Shown here: piece by piece, positions 52,678 to 60,468 of the stretch
Layout of the letters: the number at the start of each line of letters is the position of its first letter
How positions within the stretch are numbered: position 1 is the stretch's first letter
Assembly: GCA_943789295.1 (NCBI GenBank)
Contig: CALSTO010000001.1
Location: forward strand, 124,001 to 188,000
DNA: 64,000 nt
Reading direction: 5' to 3'
Origin: MAG-121220-bin8 sp002700465
GTDB lineage: Bacteria > Bacteroidota > Bacteroidia > Flavobacteriales > Flavobacteriaceae
Made by a program: the position numbers and the translations under genes
Notes under the pieces: generated by a model
What the model saw: only the letters and a program-made list of their open reading frames with translations
Told to the model about the DNA's origin: nothing
Databases searched by the model: none

Positions 52678-53736
52678 ATGAATAGAATTAAAACCGATAT
52701 TTTAATAATTGGAGCTGGTCCAGTTGGATTATTTGCTGTATTTGAAGCGGGATTACTTGGATTAAAATGTCACATTATTGATGCATTGGCTAAACCAGGA
52801 GGGCAATGTGCTGAATTATATCCAAAAAAACCTATTTATGATATTCCAGGAATGCCAGAGGTTTTAGCAGGTGATCTAATAGACAATTTATTAGAACAAA
52901 TTAAACCTTTTAGTCCAGGTTACAGTTTAAGCGAAAGAGCTGAAAAGTTAATTAAAAATGAAGACGGTTCATTTGATGTAATTACAAATACAGGAAAAAT
53001 ACATAATGCAAAAGTTGTTGCCATTGCAGGTGGATTAGGTAGCTTCGAACCTAGGAAACCACCAATAGAAAACATATCTAACTTTGAAGAAAAGGGAGTA
53101 GAATACATGGTCAAAAATCCTAAAATATTTACAGATAAAAATATTATAATTTCTGGAGGAGGAGACTCAGCGTTGGACTGGACTATAGAATTATCAAAAA
53201 TTGCTAAAAGAGTTACTTTGATACACAGAAGAAACGAATTTAGAGGTGCTATAGATTCGGTTGAAAAGGTTCAAAAGTTAAAAAATCAATCACTAATTGA
53301 TGTAATTACACCAAGTGAGGTAATTGAATTAAATGGTAACGATAAACTTGAAAGTATTGTAATTAAACACTTAGACAAAAGAAAGAAAATTAATACAGAT
53401 TATTTTATTCCTTTATTCGGTTTGATTCCTAAATTAGGAAGTTTATCTGATTGGGGGCTAAAGTTAAATAAAAACTCAATTATTGTTAATAATAGTTTAG
53501 ACTATCAAACTAATATTCCAGGTATTTTTGCAATTGGGGATATAAACTCATACCCTGGAAAGTTAAAATTAATTTTGTGCGGCTTTCATGAAGCTACTTT
53601 AATGTGCCAATCTGCATTAAAGATTATTAATCCAAATAAAAAAAATGTTCTTAAATACACAACAGTTTCTGGAATCCAGGGTTTTGACGGCTCTAAAAAG
53701 AAATCTGATAACTCAATTATAAAGACAATCAATTAA
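52678..53736 (+). CDS. Ferredoxin-NADP reductase, thioredoxin-reductase-like type
   Basis: An FAD- and NADP-binding oxidoreductase. The FAD motif ILIIGAGPVGLFAVFEAGLL opens the protein, PGGQCAELYPKKPIYDIPG follows, and the NADPH site is IIISGGGDSALDWT. The closing FAD motif is GIFAIGDINSYPGK. There is no redox CxxC, which separates it from thioredoxin reductase and fits the YumC-like ferredoxin reductases. 352 aa. In flavobacteria a ferredoxin gene often follows; here mvaD follows with a 1-base overlap. Confidence 0.9.
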   Translation: MNRIKTDILIIGAGPVGLFAVFEAGLLGLKCHIIDALAKPGGQCAELYPKKPIYDIPGMPEVLAGDLIDNLLEQIKPFSPGYSLSERAEKLIKNEDGSFDVITNTGKIHNAKVVAIAGGLGSFEPRKPPIENISNFEEKGVEYMVKNPKIFTDKNIIISGGGDSALDWTIELSKIAKRVTLIHRRNEFRGAIDSVEKVQKLKNQSLIDVITPSEVIELNGNDKLESIVIKHLDKRKKINTDYFIPLFGLIPKLGSLSDWGLKLNKNSIIVNNSLDYQTNIPGIFAIGDINSYPGKLKLILCGFHEATLMCQSALKIINPNKKNVLKYTTVSGIQGFDGSKKKSDNSIIKTIN

Positions 53737-54815
53737 TGGTTAACATATTTAAATTTAATTTATACGATAATCAGAAAATATGCGGACAATCAGGATGGAA
53801 ATCCCCAAGTAATATTGCGCTAATAAAATATTGGGGAAAAAAAGAGATTCAAATTCCTTTAAACGCATCTTTAAGCTTTACTTTGGCTAATTGCTATACT
53901 GATTGTATAATTAAATACGAATCATTAAAGAAATCAGGAACCAATTGTGATTTTAAATTACTTTTTGAAGGTAAAAGAGAGGTCTCTTTTGAGCAAAAAT
54001 TAAATAAATTTTTTAAACGAATAGTTGATTATTGTCCATATTTATTGGATTTAAAATTAACTATTGAAACCAAAAATTCATTCCCTCACAGTAGTGGAAT
54101 TGCTTCTTCTGCTTCTGCTTACAGTGCACTTTCACTATGTATAATGGATATTGAAAAGAAAATAAATCCAAAAATTAGTTCAGAGTTTTTTTTTAACAAG
54201 GCATCTTTTTTATCAAGATTGGGATCAGGTAGTGCTTCTAGAAGTATTTTAGGTCCATTAGCAATTTGGGGAAAAAATGATTTTTTTAAAAATAGTTCTG
54301 ATTTATATGCTATTAAATATTTAGACGAAATACATAGTAGTTTTAAAAATATTCAAGATACTATTTTGTTAGTTGATAAAGGAAAAAAACATATTTCAAG
54401 CACTGTAGGGCACGAACTAATGAATGATCATTCATTTTCTAGTGATCGACTTGTTCAAGTTGATCAAAATTTAAAACTTTTAAAGAAAGTTTTAAGATCA
54501 GGAGATTTTGAGGCTTTTACAAATATTGTTGAGTTAGAAGCACTAACTCTACATGCTATGATGATGACATCTAATCCTTATTATCTATTAATTAAACCAA
54601 ATACATTAAATATAATTAATGAAATTTGGAATTACAGGAAAAATACAAATTCTGAAGTATGTTTTACTCTTGATGCAGGGGCTAACATTCATATGTTGTA
54701 TCCAAAGAAAAATTTCACTAAGATTCAAAAATTCATTACTGAAAAACTATCTAAGTTTTGTGAAAACGGAGAGTTTATAAACGACCATGTTGGTAATGGA
54801 CCAAATAAATTATAA
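53736..54815 (+). CDS. mvaD: Diphosphomevalonate decarboxylase
   Basis: Makes isopentenyl diphosphate from mevalonate 5-diphosphate with ATP. GHMP-family motifs: SPSNIALIKYWGKKEIQIPL near the N-terminus, PHSSGIASSASAYSAL (ATP loop), LGSGSASRSILG and the catalytic-site region FTLDAGANIHMLYP. 359 aa, full length. It joins mevalonate kinase (next gene) and mvaA/GYDIA kinase (29.8-32.0 kb) in the mevalonate route to isoprenoids. Confidence 0.94.
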   Translation: MVNIFKFNLYDNQKICGQSGWKSPSNIALIKYWGKKEIQIPLNASLSFTLANCYTDCIIKYESLKKSGTNCDFKLLFEGKREVSFEQKLNKFFKRIVDYCPYLLDLKLTIETKNSFPHSSGIASSASAYSALSLCIMDIEKKINPKISSEFFFNKASFLSRLGSGSASRSILGPLAIWGKNDFFKNSSDLYAIKYLDEIHSSFKNIQDTILLVDKGKKHISSTVGHELMNDHSFSSDRLVQVDQNLKLLKKVLRSGDFEAFTNIVELEALTLHAMMMTSNPYYLLIKPNTLNIINEIWNYRKNTNSEVCFTLDAGANIHMLYPKKNFTKIQKFITEKLSKFCENGEFINDHVGNGPNKL

Positions 54816-54824
54816 TTTTGCAGT

Positions 54825-55754
54825 ATGAAAGCACCTTTGTTTTACTCTAAAATATTGTTGTTTGGAGAATACGGAATAATTAAAAATTCTAAAGGTTTGT
54901 CCATTCCTTATAATTTCTTTAAAGGTGGTTTGAAGATTGGAAATTTTGAAAACGATACTGAAAAAGAGTCAAATAAAAACCTAATAGATTTTAAAAATTA
55001 TTTAAAAACAATTGAGAGTACTATTGTTGAATTTGATTTTGTTAAACTTGAAAAAGATCTTAAAAACGGAATGTTTTTCGATAGCTCAATTCCGCAAGGA
55101 TATGGAGTTGGAAGTAGTGGTGCTTTAGTTGCCGCCCTATATGACAGATATGCATTGAATAAAATTACGGTTTTAGAAAATTTAACTAAGCCTAAAATTT
55201 TAACTCTTAAGAATCTTTTTTCAAAAATGGAATCTTTTTTTCACGGTAAATCTTCAGGGTTAGATCCGTTAAATAGTTATTTGAGTTTGCCAATTTTAAT
55301 TCATTCTAAAAATGAAATTGAAACAACAGGAATTCCATCTCAGACTTCAAATGGAAAAGGGGCTGTATTTTTATTGGATAGTGGAACATCAAGTGAAACT
55401 GCCCCAATGGTAGATTTATTTTTTAAATCAATGAAGAATAAAAATTACAATAAAATAATAAAAGAAAATTTTATTAAAACAACTGATGATTGTGTAGAGG
55501 ATTTTTTAAATGGCGATTTTAATTCATTGTTTAAAAACATGAAGATTCTGTCTAAGGTTGTTTTAGAAAATTTTAAACCAATGATACCAAAAGATTTTCA
55601 TCAACTTTGGAAAAAAGGAATAGAATCTGATGATTATTTTTTAAAATTATGTGGATCAGGTGGTGGCGGGTATATACTAGGTTTTTCAAAGGATTTTCAA
55701 AAAGCTAAGAAATCTCTATCCAATTATAAACTGGAATTAGTTTACAATTTCTAA
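54825..55754 (+). CDS. mvk: Mevalonate kinase
   Basis: Phosphorylates mevalonate. It opens with FYSKILLFGEYGIIKNSKGL, has the ATP loop QGYGVGSSGALVAALYDRY, the HGKSSGLDPLNSYLSLP motif with the catalytic Asp, and the closing CGSGGGGYILGF. 309 aa. The gene lies 9 bases after mvaD and overlaps the UbiA gene start (TAATG). A -7-like TAATTTTG (54813-54820) stands just before its ATG; this may be chance inside an operon. Confidence 0.9.
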   Translation: MKAPLFYSKILLFGEYGIIKNSKGLSIPYNFFKGGLKIGNFENDTEKESNKNLIDFKNYLKTIESTIVEFDFVKLEKDLKNGMFFDSSIPQGYGVGSSGALVAALYDRYALNKITVLENLTKPKILTLKNLFSKMESFFHGKSSGLDPLNSYLSLPILIHSKNEIETTGIPSQTSNGKGAVFLLDSGTSSETAPMVDLFFKSMKNKNYNKIIKENFIKTTDDCVEDFLNGDFNSLFKNMKILSKVVLENFKPMIPKDFHQLWKKGIESDDYFLKLCGSGGGGYILGFSKDFQKAKKSLSNYKLELVYNF

Positions 55755-56638
55755 TGTCTTTTGCGTCTTTAAATAAAAGATTTTTATTTAAGTTTTTGAG
55801 TTTGTTTTCTGTTGTTAGGGGACACAATATTTTATTTATTATAATTGCTCAATTTATTTCTTCAATTTATATTCTTTCTGACAATAATAGTATTAATGAA
55901 GTTATTTTTGATATTAATATATGGTTAATTATTTTTTCATCTGCCTTCTCAATTTCAGCTGGTTATATTATAAATAATGTTTTTGATTCAGAAAAAGATT
56001 TAATTAACAGACCTTTAAAAACTATTTTAGAGAAACAAATTTCTGGAAAAACTAAACTTACAGTTTATGTTTTTTTGAATATCGTTACTTTAATTTTATC
56101 TTTTATAGTTTCTTTAAAAGCTCTAATTTTTTTTAGCATCTATATTTTTAGTATAATTATTTATTCAGTTAAAATTAGCAAGTATCCGTTTATAGGAAAT
56201 ATATTTTCTGTTCTTTTAGCAATTACTCCTTTTTTTGCTATTATTTTATATTATAAAAATTATTCTAGTGAAATTTTTTCACATGCACTATTTTTATTTT
56301 TAATTGTATTAATAAGAGAAGTAATTAAAGATCTTGAAAACTTTGTTGGAGATTTTACATTAAATTATTTCACTATTCCTGTAAAGTATGGAGAAAAAAT
56401 TTCTAAGTTTTATATCACTTTTTGTTCGGCTTTAGTACTGATAGTTTCTTCATTAATATTAACTTCTTATGAGATATCTTACATGAAATATTTTTATTTT
56501 TTCAGTTATTTTTTCATAACAATTTTCAACTATTATCTTTGGAAAAGTCATTCAAAAGAAAAATTTCAATTATTACATAATTCATTAAAACTTTTAATCT
56601 TTTTGGGATTATTTAGTATAATATTACATGATATATAA
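55754..56638 (+). CDS. UbiA-family prenyltransferase
   Basis: An inner-membrane prenyltransferase with 8-9 membrane helices. The first Asp-rich motif is INNVFDSEKDLINRP and the second is EVIKDLENFVGDFTLN, both needed to bind Mg2+-prenyl diphosphate. 294 aa. Location after mevalonate kinase fits use of isoprenoids made by this gene set. The acceptor could be a quinone precursor or glycerol phosphate (geranylgeranylglycerol-phosphate synthase-like); sequence alone does not decide. Confidence 0.87.
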   Translation: MSFASLNKRFLFKFLSLFSVVRGHNILFIIIAQFISSIYILSDNNSINEVIFDINIWLIIFSSAFSISAGYIINNVFDSEKDLINRPLKTILEKQISGKTKLTVYVFLNIVTLILSFIVSLKALIFFSIYIFSIIIYSVKISKYPFIGNIFSVLLAITPFFAIILYYKNYSSEIFSHALFLFLIVLIREVIKDLENFVGDFTLNYFTIPVKYGEKISKFYITFCSALVLIVSSLILTSYEISYMKYFYFFSYFFITIFNYYLWKSHSKEKFQLLHNSLKLLIFLGLFSIILHDI

Positions 56639-56645
56639 AGACAAT

Positions 56646-57347
56646 ATGGAAAATCAACTCGTAAGATTAAATAAATATGTTTCTAATTCAGGGTTATGCA
56701 CTAGACGCGAGGCAGATAATTATATTCAAAGCGGAAGAGTTTCTGTAAATAACAAATTAGTTGAAAAACTTGGTTCAAAAATTTCTGTTAATGATGAAGT
56801 TAAAGTTGATGGAAATTTAATTTTTCCTTATAATTTTCATTATTTACTTTTAAATATGCCAATAGATTTTGATTTTAATAACTCTGTCAAAAAAAATGCT
56901 TTAAACTTAATGTCATCATTAAATACTTCAAACCTAAGCCCTATTCAAGCTACTGTAAAGCAATTTTCTGGGTTAGTTTTAATTTCTAATGACACCAGGT
57001 TTAATAATAGTATTTCTGAAAAGTTTAATTCATTTAAACAGTTATTTCAGATTAAGTTAAAAAATGTCATTTCAAATGAGGATTTAAATTCAATTAAAAA
57101 CTCCTTAGACAGTAGAAATATCGAAATAATTTCAATTAATTTTATTACTAATGGATTGAAAAATGAATTAGGACTTGAGGTTAGGGCTGGCAGAATGTCG
57201 AGCATTGTAAATTTATTTGAAAAATATAACCATAAAGTTATTTCTATTGATAGAGTTATGCTTTTTGGACTAACAAAAAAAGATTTACCAAGAGGAAAAT
57301 GGAGACCATTAAAAAAACAAGAATTGATAAATTTGAATTCTTTTTAA
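56646..57347 (+). CDS. Degenerate RluB-like pseudouridine synthase homologue (no catalytic Asp)
   Basis: An S4-domain protein clearly related to RluB. The S4 part (RLNKYVSNSGLCTRREADNY) is well kept, and the C-terminus (LGLEVRAGRMSSIVNLFEKY, DRVMLFGLTKKDLPRGKWRP) matches RluB. In the middle the universal GRLDxxxxGL motif reads Q-A-T-V-K-Q-F-S-G-L, so the catalytic Asp is Val. LNKP is LNMP, and the usual Arg-rich GRNRQVRRM region is GRMSSIVNL. It has probably lost catalysis but may still bind rRNA. I chose the ATG at 56646 (MENQLVRLNKY); an ATG 18 bases earlier overlaps the UbiA gene. 233 aa. Confidence 0.85.
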   Translation: MENQLVRLNKYVSNSGLCTRREADNYIQSGRVSVNNKLVEKLGSKISVNDEVKVDGNLIFPYNFHYLLLNMPIDFDFNNSVKKNALNLMSSLNTSNLSPIQATVKQFSGLVLISNDTRFNNSISEKFNSFKQLFQIKLKNVISNEDLNSIKNSLDSRNIEIISINFITNGLKNELGLEVRAGRMSSIVNLFEKYNHKVISIDRVMLFGLTKKDLPRGKWRPLKKQELINLNSF

Positions 57348-58064
57348 TTTGAACTTGCCCAAACAAATCCTCTTGTTAGTAATTTCCAAGCTTCTGTGTA
57401 ATTCTTGAATTCATTTGGGTTATGACCTAATGAAATACAAAAGACTTTTCCTTTTCCAAATTTTTTTCTCCAAACTACTGGCATTTCAACATCCTTAATC
57501 CAGGGATAAATTGTTCCGTCAAATTTTGTAGTAGCAAGTACCTCAACGTTTGGATCTAAGTGAAGGTAATATTGCTCAGTAAATATTTCAAAATCTTTTA
57601 TTCCCTCTGTAATCTTATCTTCTAGAATTTTTACTTTAAAATTTACCATACCACCTGGGTGTTCCACCCATTGTCCTCCAGTCATAAACTGATAATTTGT
57701 GCTTAGACCTAAAAGAATCAATAATTCCCCCATGAGCACCTGCGAATCCAACACCTTTTTTTACTGCATCAGTAAGGTTTTTTTCTTGTTGAGTTGTAAT
57801 TTCTCCCATAGTTACAGACTGAATTATAAGATCAAATTTCATAAGATATTCAATATTTGAATATGAATTTAAGCTATTACTTACTGTAACTTTAGCATTA
57901 TTATTAATTAACCAATTTTCAACAATATCAGAAAATAGTTTTGGATTATGTCCTTCCCAACCTCCCCAGACAATTAATACATTTTTATCTTTTATTTCTT
58001 GCGATTGAGCTAATTGTTGTGAAAAAATCAGAACAATAGTTAAGTAAATAAAAAAATTCTTCAT
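57344..58064 (-). pseudogene. ThuA-like protein, interrupted by a frameshift
   Basis: ThuA-domain proteins (glutamine-amidotransferase-like fold) act in disaccharide catabolism with Gfo/Idh/MocA partners. The first part (58064 to about 57705) has a signal peptide (ending LAQSQ), NVLIVWGGWEGHNP and GVGFAGAHGGIIDSFR. The rest of the domain, STNYQFMTGGQWVEHPGG through VVWRKKFGKGKVFCISLGHN, is in another frame and runs to 57344. Deleting one base near 57703-57704 joins them as DSFRSSTNYQFM, which fits the family exactly. Both parts look well conserved, so a sequencing error or a very recent mutation is likely. It is divergent from Gfo/Idh/MocA copy 4. Confidence 0.82.
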
Positions 58065-58135
58065 AATTTCAATAGGGTTGAAAAGTTAAATGATTCTTTA
58101 TTATAAATTTATACTATTACAAATAAAAAATGTTT

Positions 58136-58184
58136 AATACTTCAATTTAATTAAATATTGTTAAGTTTTAACAATTGAAGTATT
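58136..58184. repeat. 12-bp inverted repeat in the divergent ThuA / Gfo-Idh-MocA gap
   Basis: AATACTTCAATT (58136-58147) and AATTGAAGTATT (58173-58184) are perfect reverse complements separated by 25 bases. Inside lies a second inverted repeat, TGTTAA-GTT-TTAACA. The element sits in the middle of the 195-base gap between two divergently transcribed genes, where a regulator could bind. No T-run follows, so it is not a simple terminator. The rest of the gap is A+T-rich with no other clear signal. Confidence 0.6.
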
Positions 58185-58259
58185 AATGCAGCATGTATGA
58201 TGTGATATAAAGTTATTTTAAATAATTCAATTATTATAAAAAAAAGAATAAGATCGTCA

Positions 58260-59684
58260 ATGAAAAAAAATTCAAGAAGAAAGTTTATTAAAAAATCTGC
58301 TTTAATTGGATCAGGATTTTTTATTATTCCAAGAAACGTTTTAGGAGGTAATGGCTATGTATCACCAAGTGATCAGTTATTGATAGCTTCAATTGGTTCT
58401 GGTGGAAAAGGAGGAGACATTAGAGATAAATGGGCCAGTAAAGAAAGAGTTGTCGCTTTGTGTGATGTGCACCCTGATGGTTCTCATGGAGTAATTAAAT
58501 CTAGAAAAAAATATCCCAATGCAAACTTTTATCTTGATTACAGAGAGATGTTAGACAAAGAAAAAGATTTAGATGCTGTAACCATTAGTACCCCTGATCA
58601 CACACACGGGGTTATTGGAAATAATGCAATGAACAGAGGATTACATGTTTATATTCAAAAACCCTTAACACACAACATTGAAGAAGCTCGAGTTTTAACT
58701 AAAACTGCCAAAAAAAATAGAGTAGTTACTCAGATGGGTAACCAAGGCGGATCAAGCTTAGGAGTTAATAAAATAAAAGAATGGGTTGATAATAAATCTA
58801 TTGGTAAAATTAGCAAAGTGTATTCTTGGACTAACAGACCAGTTTGGCCTCAAGGATTTGAAATGCCTAAGCCAACTACATCAAAACCCGATAATTTAAA
58901 TTGGGATTTATGGTTAGGACCAGCTCAGTACAGAGGATACAGACCGGAATTTCATCCTTTCAACTGGAGAGGTTGGTGGGATTACGGAACTGGAGCTTTG
59001 GGTGATATGGGTTGTCATATTCTAGACGCACCATATAAGGCATTAGAACTAGGTTATCCAAAAGATGTCGAATGTAGTGTGGCAAATATTTATGAAAAAA
59101 TTTGGACTGCTAATTATTACCCTGAGGGTCCACCCGCAGCGTCATTAATTACATTGCATTTCGACAAGACAAGTAAAACAGATTCTAATGTTGAGTTAAT
59201 ATGGATGGATGGGGGAATAGTTCCTCCAAGACCAGAATTAATACCTGCTGAAGATTATTTAGGAGAAGAAGGAAATACAAATGGAGTTCTTATGATAGGG
59301 GACAAAGGAGTCATTTCATGTGGAGTTTATGGTTTGAATCCAAAACTTTACAGAAAAGGTGAAAAAACATTACATTTTGACACAGACTCAATTCAAAATG
59401 AGGGTCTTGATCATATTCATCACATGGAATGGATAAATGCTTGTAAAGGCGGTTATGGCAGTGATGAGTATTATAAACTTACATCTCCAATTGAGTATTC
59501 CGGACCATTTACAGAAACTGTTTTAATGGGGAATTTAGCTTTGAGGAGTTATATGTTAAAAAAAGGAAAAAAATTTATTGGCAGAAAGAAGTTACTTTGG
59601 GATGGTGAAAACACAAGGATAACTAATTTTGAACCAGCAAATCAATTTGTTGGAAGAATAAGAAGAAAAAGCTGGGAATTATAA
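58260..59684 (+). CDS. Tat-exported Gfo/Idh/MocA family oxidoreductase (copy 4)
   Basis: A predicted periplasmic NAD(P)-dependent sugar oxidoreductase. The Tat signal is SRRKFIKK (5-12). The Rossmann motif LIASIGSGGKGGD is followed by VVALCDVHPDG and VTISTPDHTHG, with QKP (133-135) for EKP. The substrate domain has YGTGALGDMGCHILDAPYKALELG and a long C-terminal extension. 474 aa; closest to copy 1 of the window. It starts the plus-strand set Gfo/Idh/MocA, DUF1080, GMC dehydrogenase, small subunit. The divergent ThuA gene is a known functional partner of this superfamily in trehalose-type catabolism. Confidence 0.88.
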   Translation: MKKNSRRKFIKKSALIGSGFFIIPRNVLGGNGYVSPSDQLLIASIGSGGKGGDIRDKWASKERVVALCDVHPDGSHGVIKSRKKYPNANFYLDYREMLDKEKDLDAVTISTPDHTHGVIGNNAMNRGLHVYIQKPLTHNIEEARVLTKTAKKNRVVTQMGNQGGSSLGVNKIKEWVDNKSIGKISKVYSWTNRPVWPQGFEMPKPTTSKPDNLNWDLWLGPAQYRGYRPEFHPFNWRGWWDYGTGALGDMGCHILDAPYKALELGYPKDVECSVANIYEKIWTANYYPEGPPAASLITLHFDKTSKTDSNVELIWMDGGIVPPRPELIPAEDYLGEEGNTNGVLMIGDKGVISCGVYGLNPKLYRKGEKTLHFDTDSIQNEGLDHIHHMEWINACKGGYGSDEYYKLTSPIEYSGPFTETVLMGNLALRSYMLKKGKKFIGRKKLLWDGENTRITNFEPANQFVGRIRRKSWEL

Positions 59685-59704
59685 ATTATAAAACAATAAA
59701 AATT

Positions 59705-60460
59705 ATGAAAAATATACTAATATTATTTACATCCATTTTGATTTTATCTTGCAATAATAGTAATCAAAATAAAAAATCCGTGGATACTGTTCCAATGACT
59801 AAAATCAACGAATCAAAAATGGATGGTGAATGGGTGTCTTTAATACAGCAAAATACAATGGATGGGTGGCATTATTATCAAGACAACGGCAAGAAAACAG
59901 GTTGGGATATTAATGATGGTGTTTTAACATTTACATCTGCAAATGCTAAAGGTAAGGGCGATAAAAGTTTAGTCAGTGATAAAGAGTATACTAGCTTTAA
60001 AATTCATTTAGAATGGAAAGTTAGTCCAGGTTCGAATAGTGGATTCTTTTGGGGAGTAAAAGAGGATGAGAAGTATGAATTTCCATTTGTTACTGGCCCA
60101 GAAATTCAAATTTTAGATCCTGCAAATCCTGATCCCCCTCTTATACAAGCAGGTGCATTGTATGGAATGGTAGCTCCTTCAGAATGGGTTACAAATCCTG
60201 CTGGGGAATGGAACACTTATGATATTACTATTGATCATAATATTAACAAAGGAACAGTTATTCATAATGGCACAAAAATTGTAGAATTCCCATTGAGCGG
60301 TGATGAATGGGATGCTATGGTTGAGCCAACTAAATTTAATAATTGTGATCAGAAACCTTGGCAGAATTGTGATTTTGGAAAATTTAAAACGGGAAGAATA
60401 AGTATACAAGATCATCCAGGTGTAATCTCATTTAGAAATATTAAAATTTTAGAACTTTAA
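59705..60460 (+). CDS. DUF1080 (3-keto-disaccharide hydrolase family) lipoprotein
   Basis: The second intact DUF1080 protein of the window. The lipoprotein signal ends at Cys16 (LILSC). Family motifs: WVSLIQQNTMDGWHYY, HLEWKVSPGSNSGFFWGV, GPEIQILDPAN, GMVAPSEWVTNPAGEWNTYDI and the closing GRISIQDHPGVISFRNIKI. 251 aa. Four cysteines (NCDQKPWQNCDFG region) are not seen in the copy at 12142. Its place between an oxidoreductase and a GMC dehydrogenase supports cleavage of 3-keto-glycosides, which the family name implies; direct evidence is lacking here. Confidence 0.88.
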   Translation: MKNILILFTSILILSCNNSNQNKKSVDTVPMTKINESKMDGEWVSLIQQNTMDGWHYYQDNGKKTGWDINDGVLTFTSANAKGKGDKSLVSDKEYTSFKIHLEWKVSPGSNSGFFWGVKEDEKYEFPFVTGPEIQILDPANPDPPLIQAGALYGMVAPSEWVTNPAGEWNTYDITIDHNINKGTVIHNGTKIVEFPLSGDEWDAMVEPTKFNNCDQKPWQNCDFGKFKTGRISIQDHPGVISFRNIKILEL

Positions 60461-60468
60461 TAGTTAAT

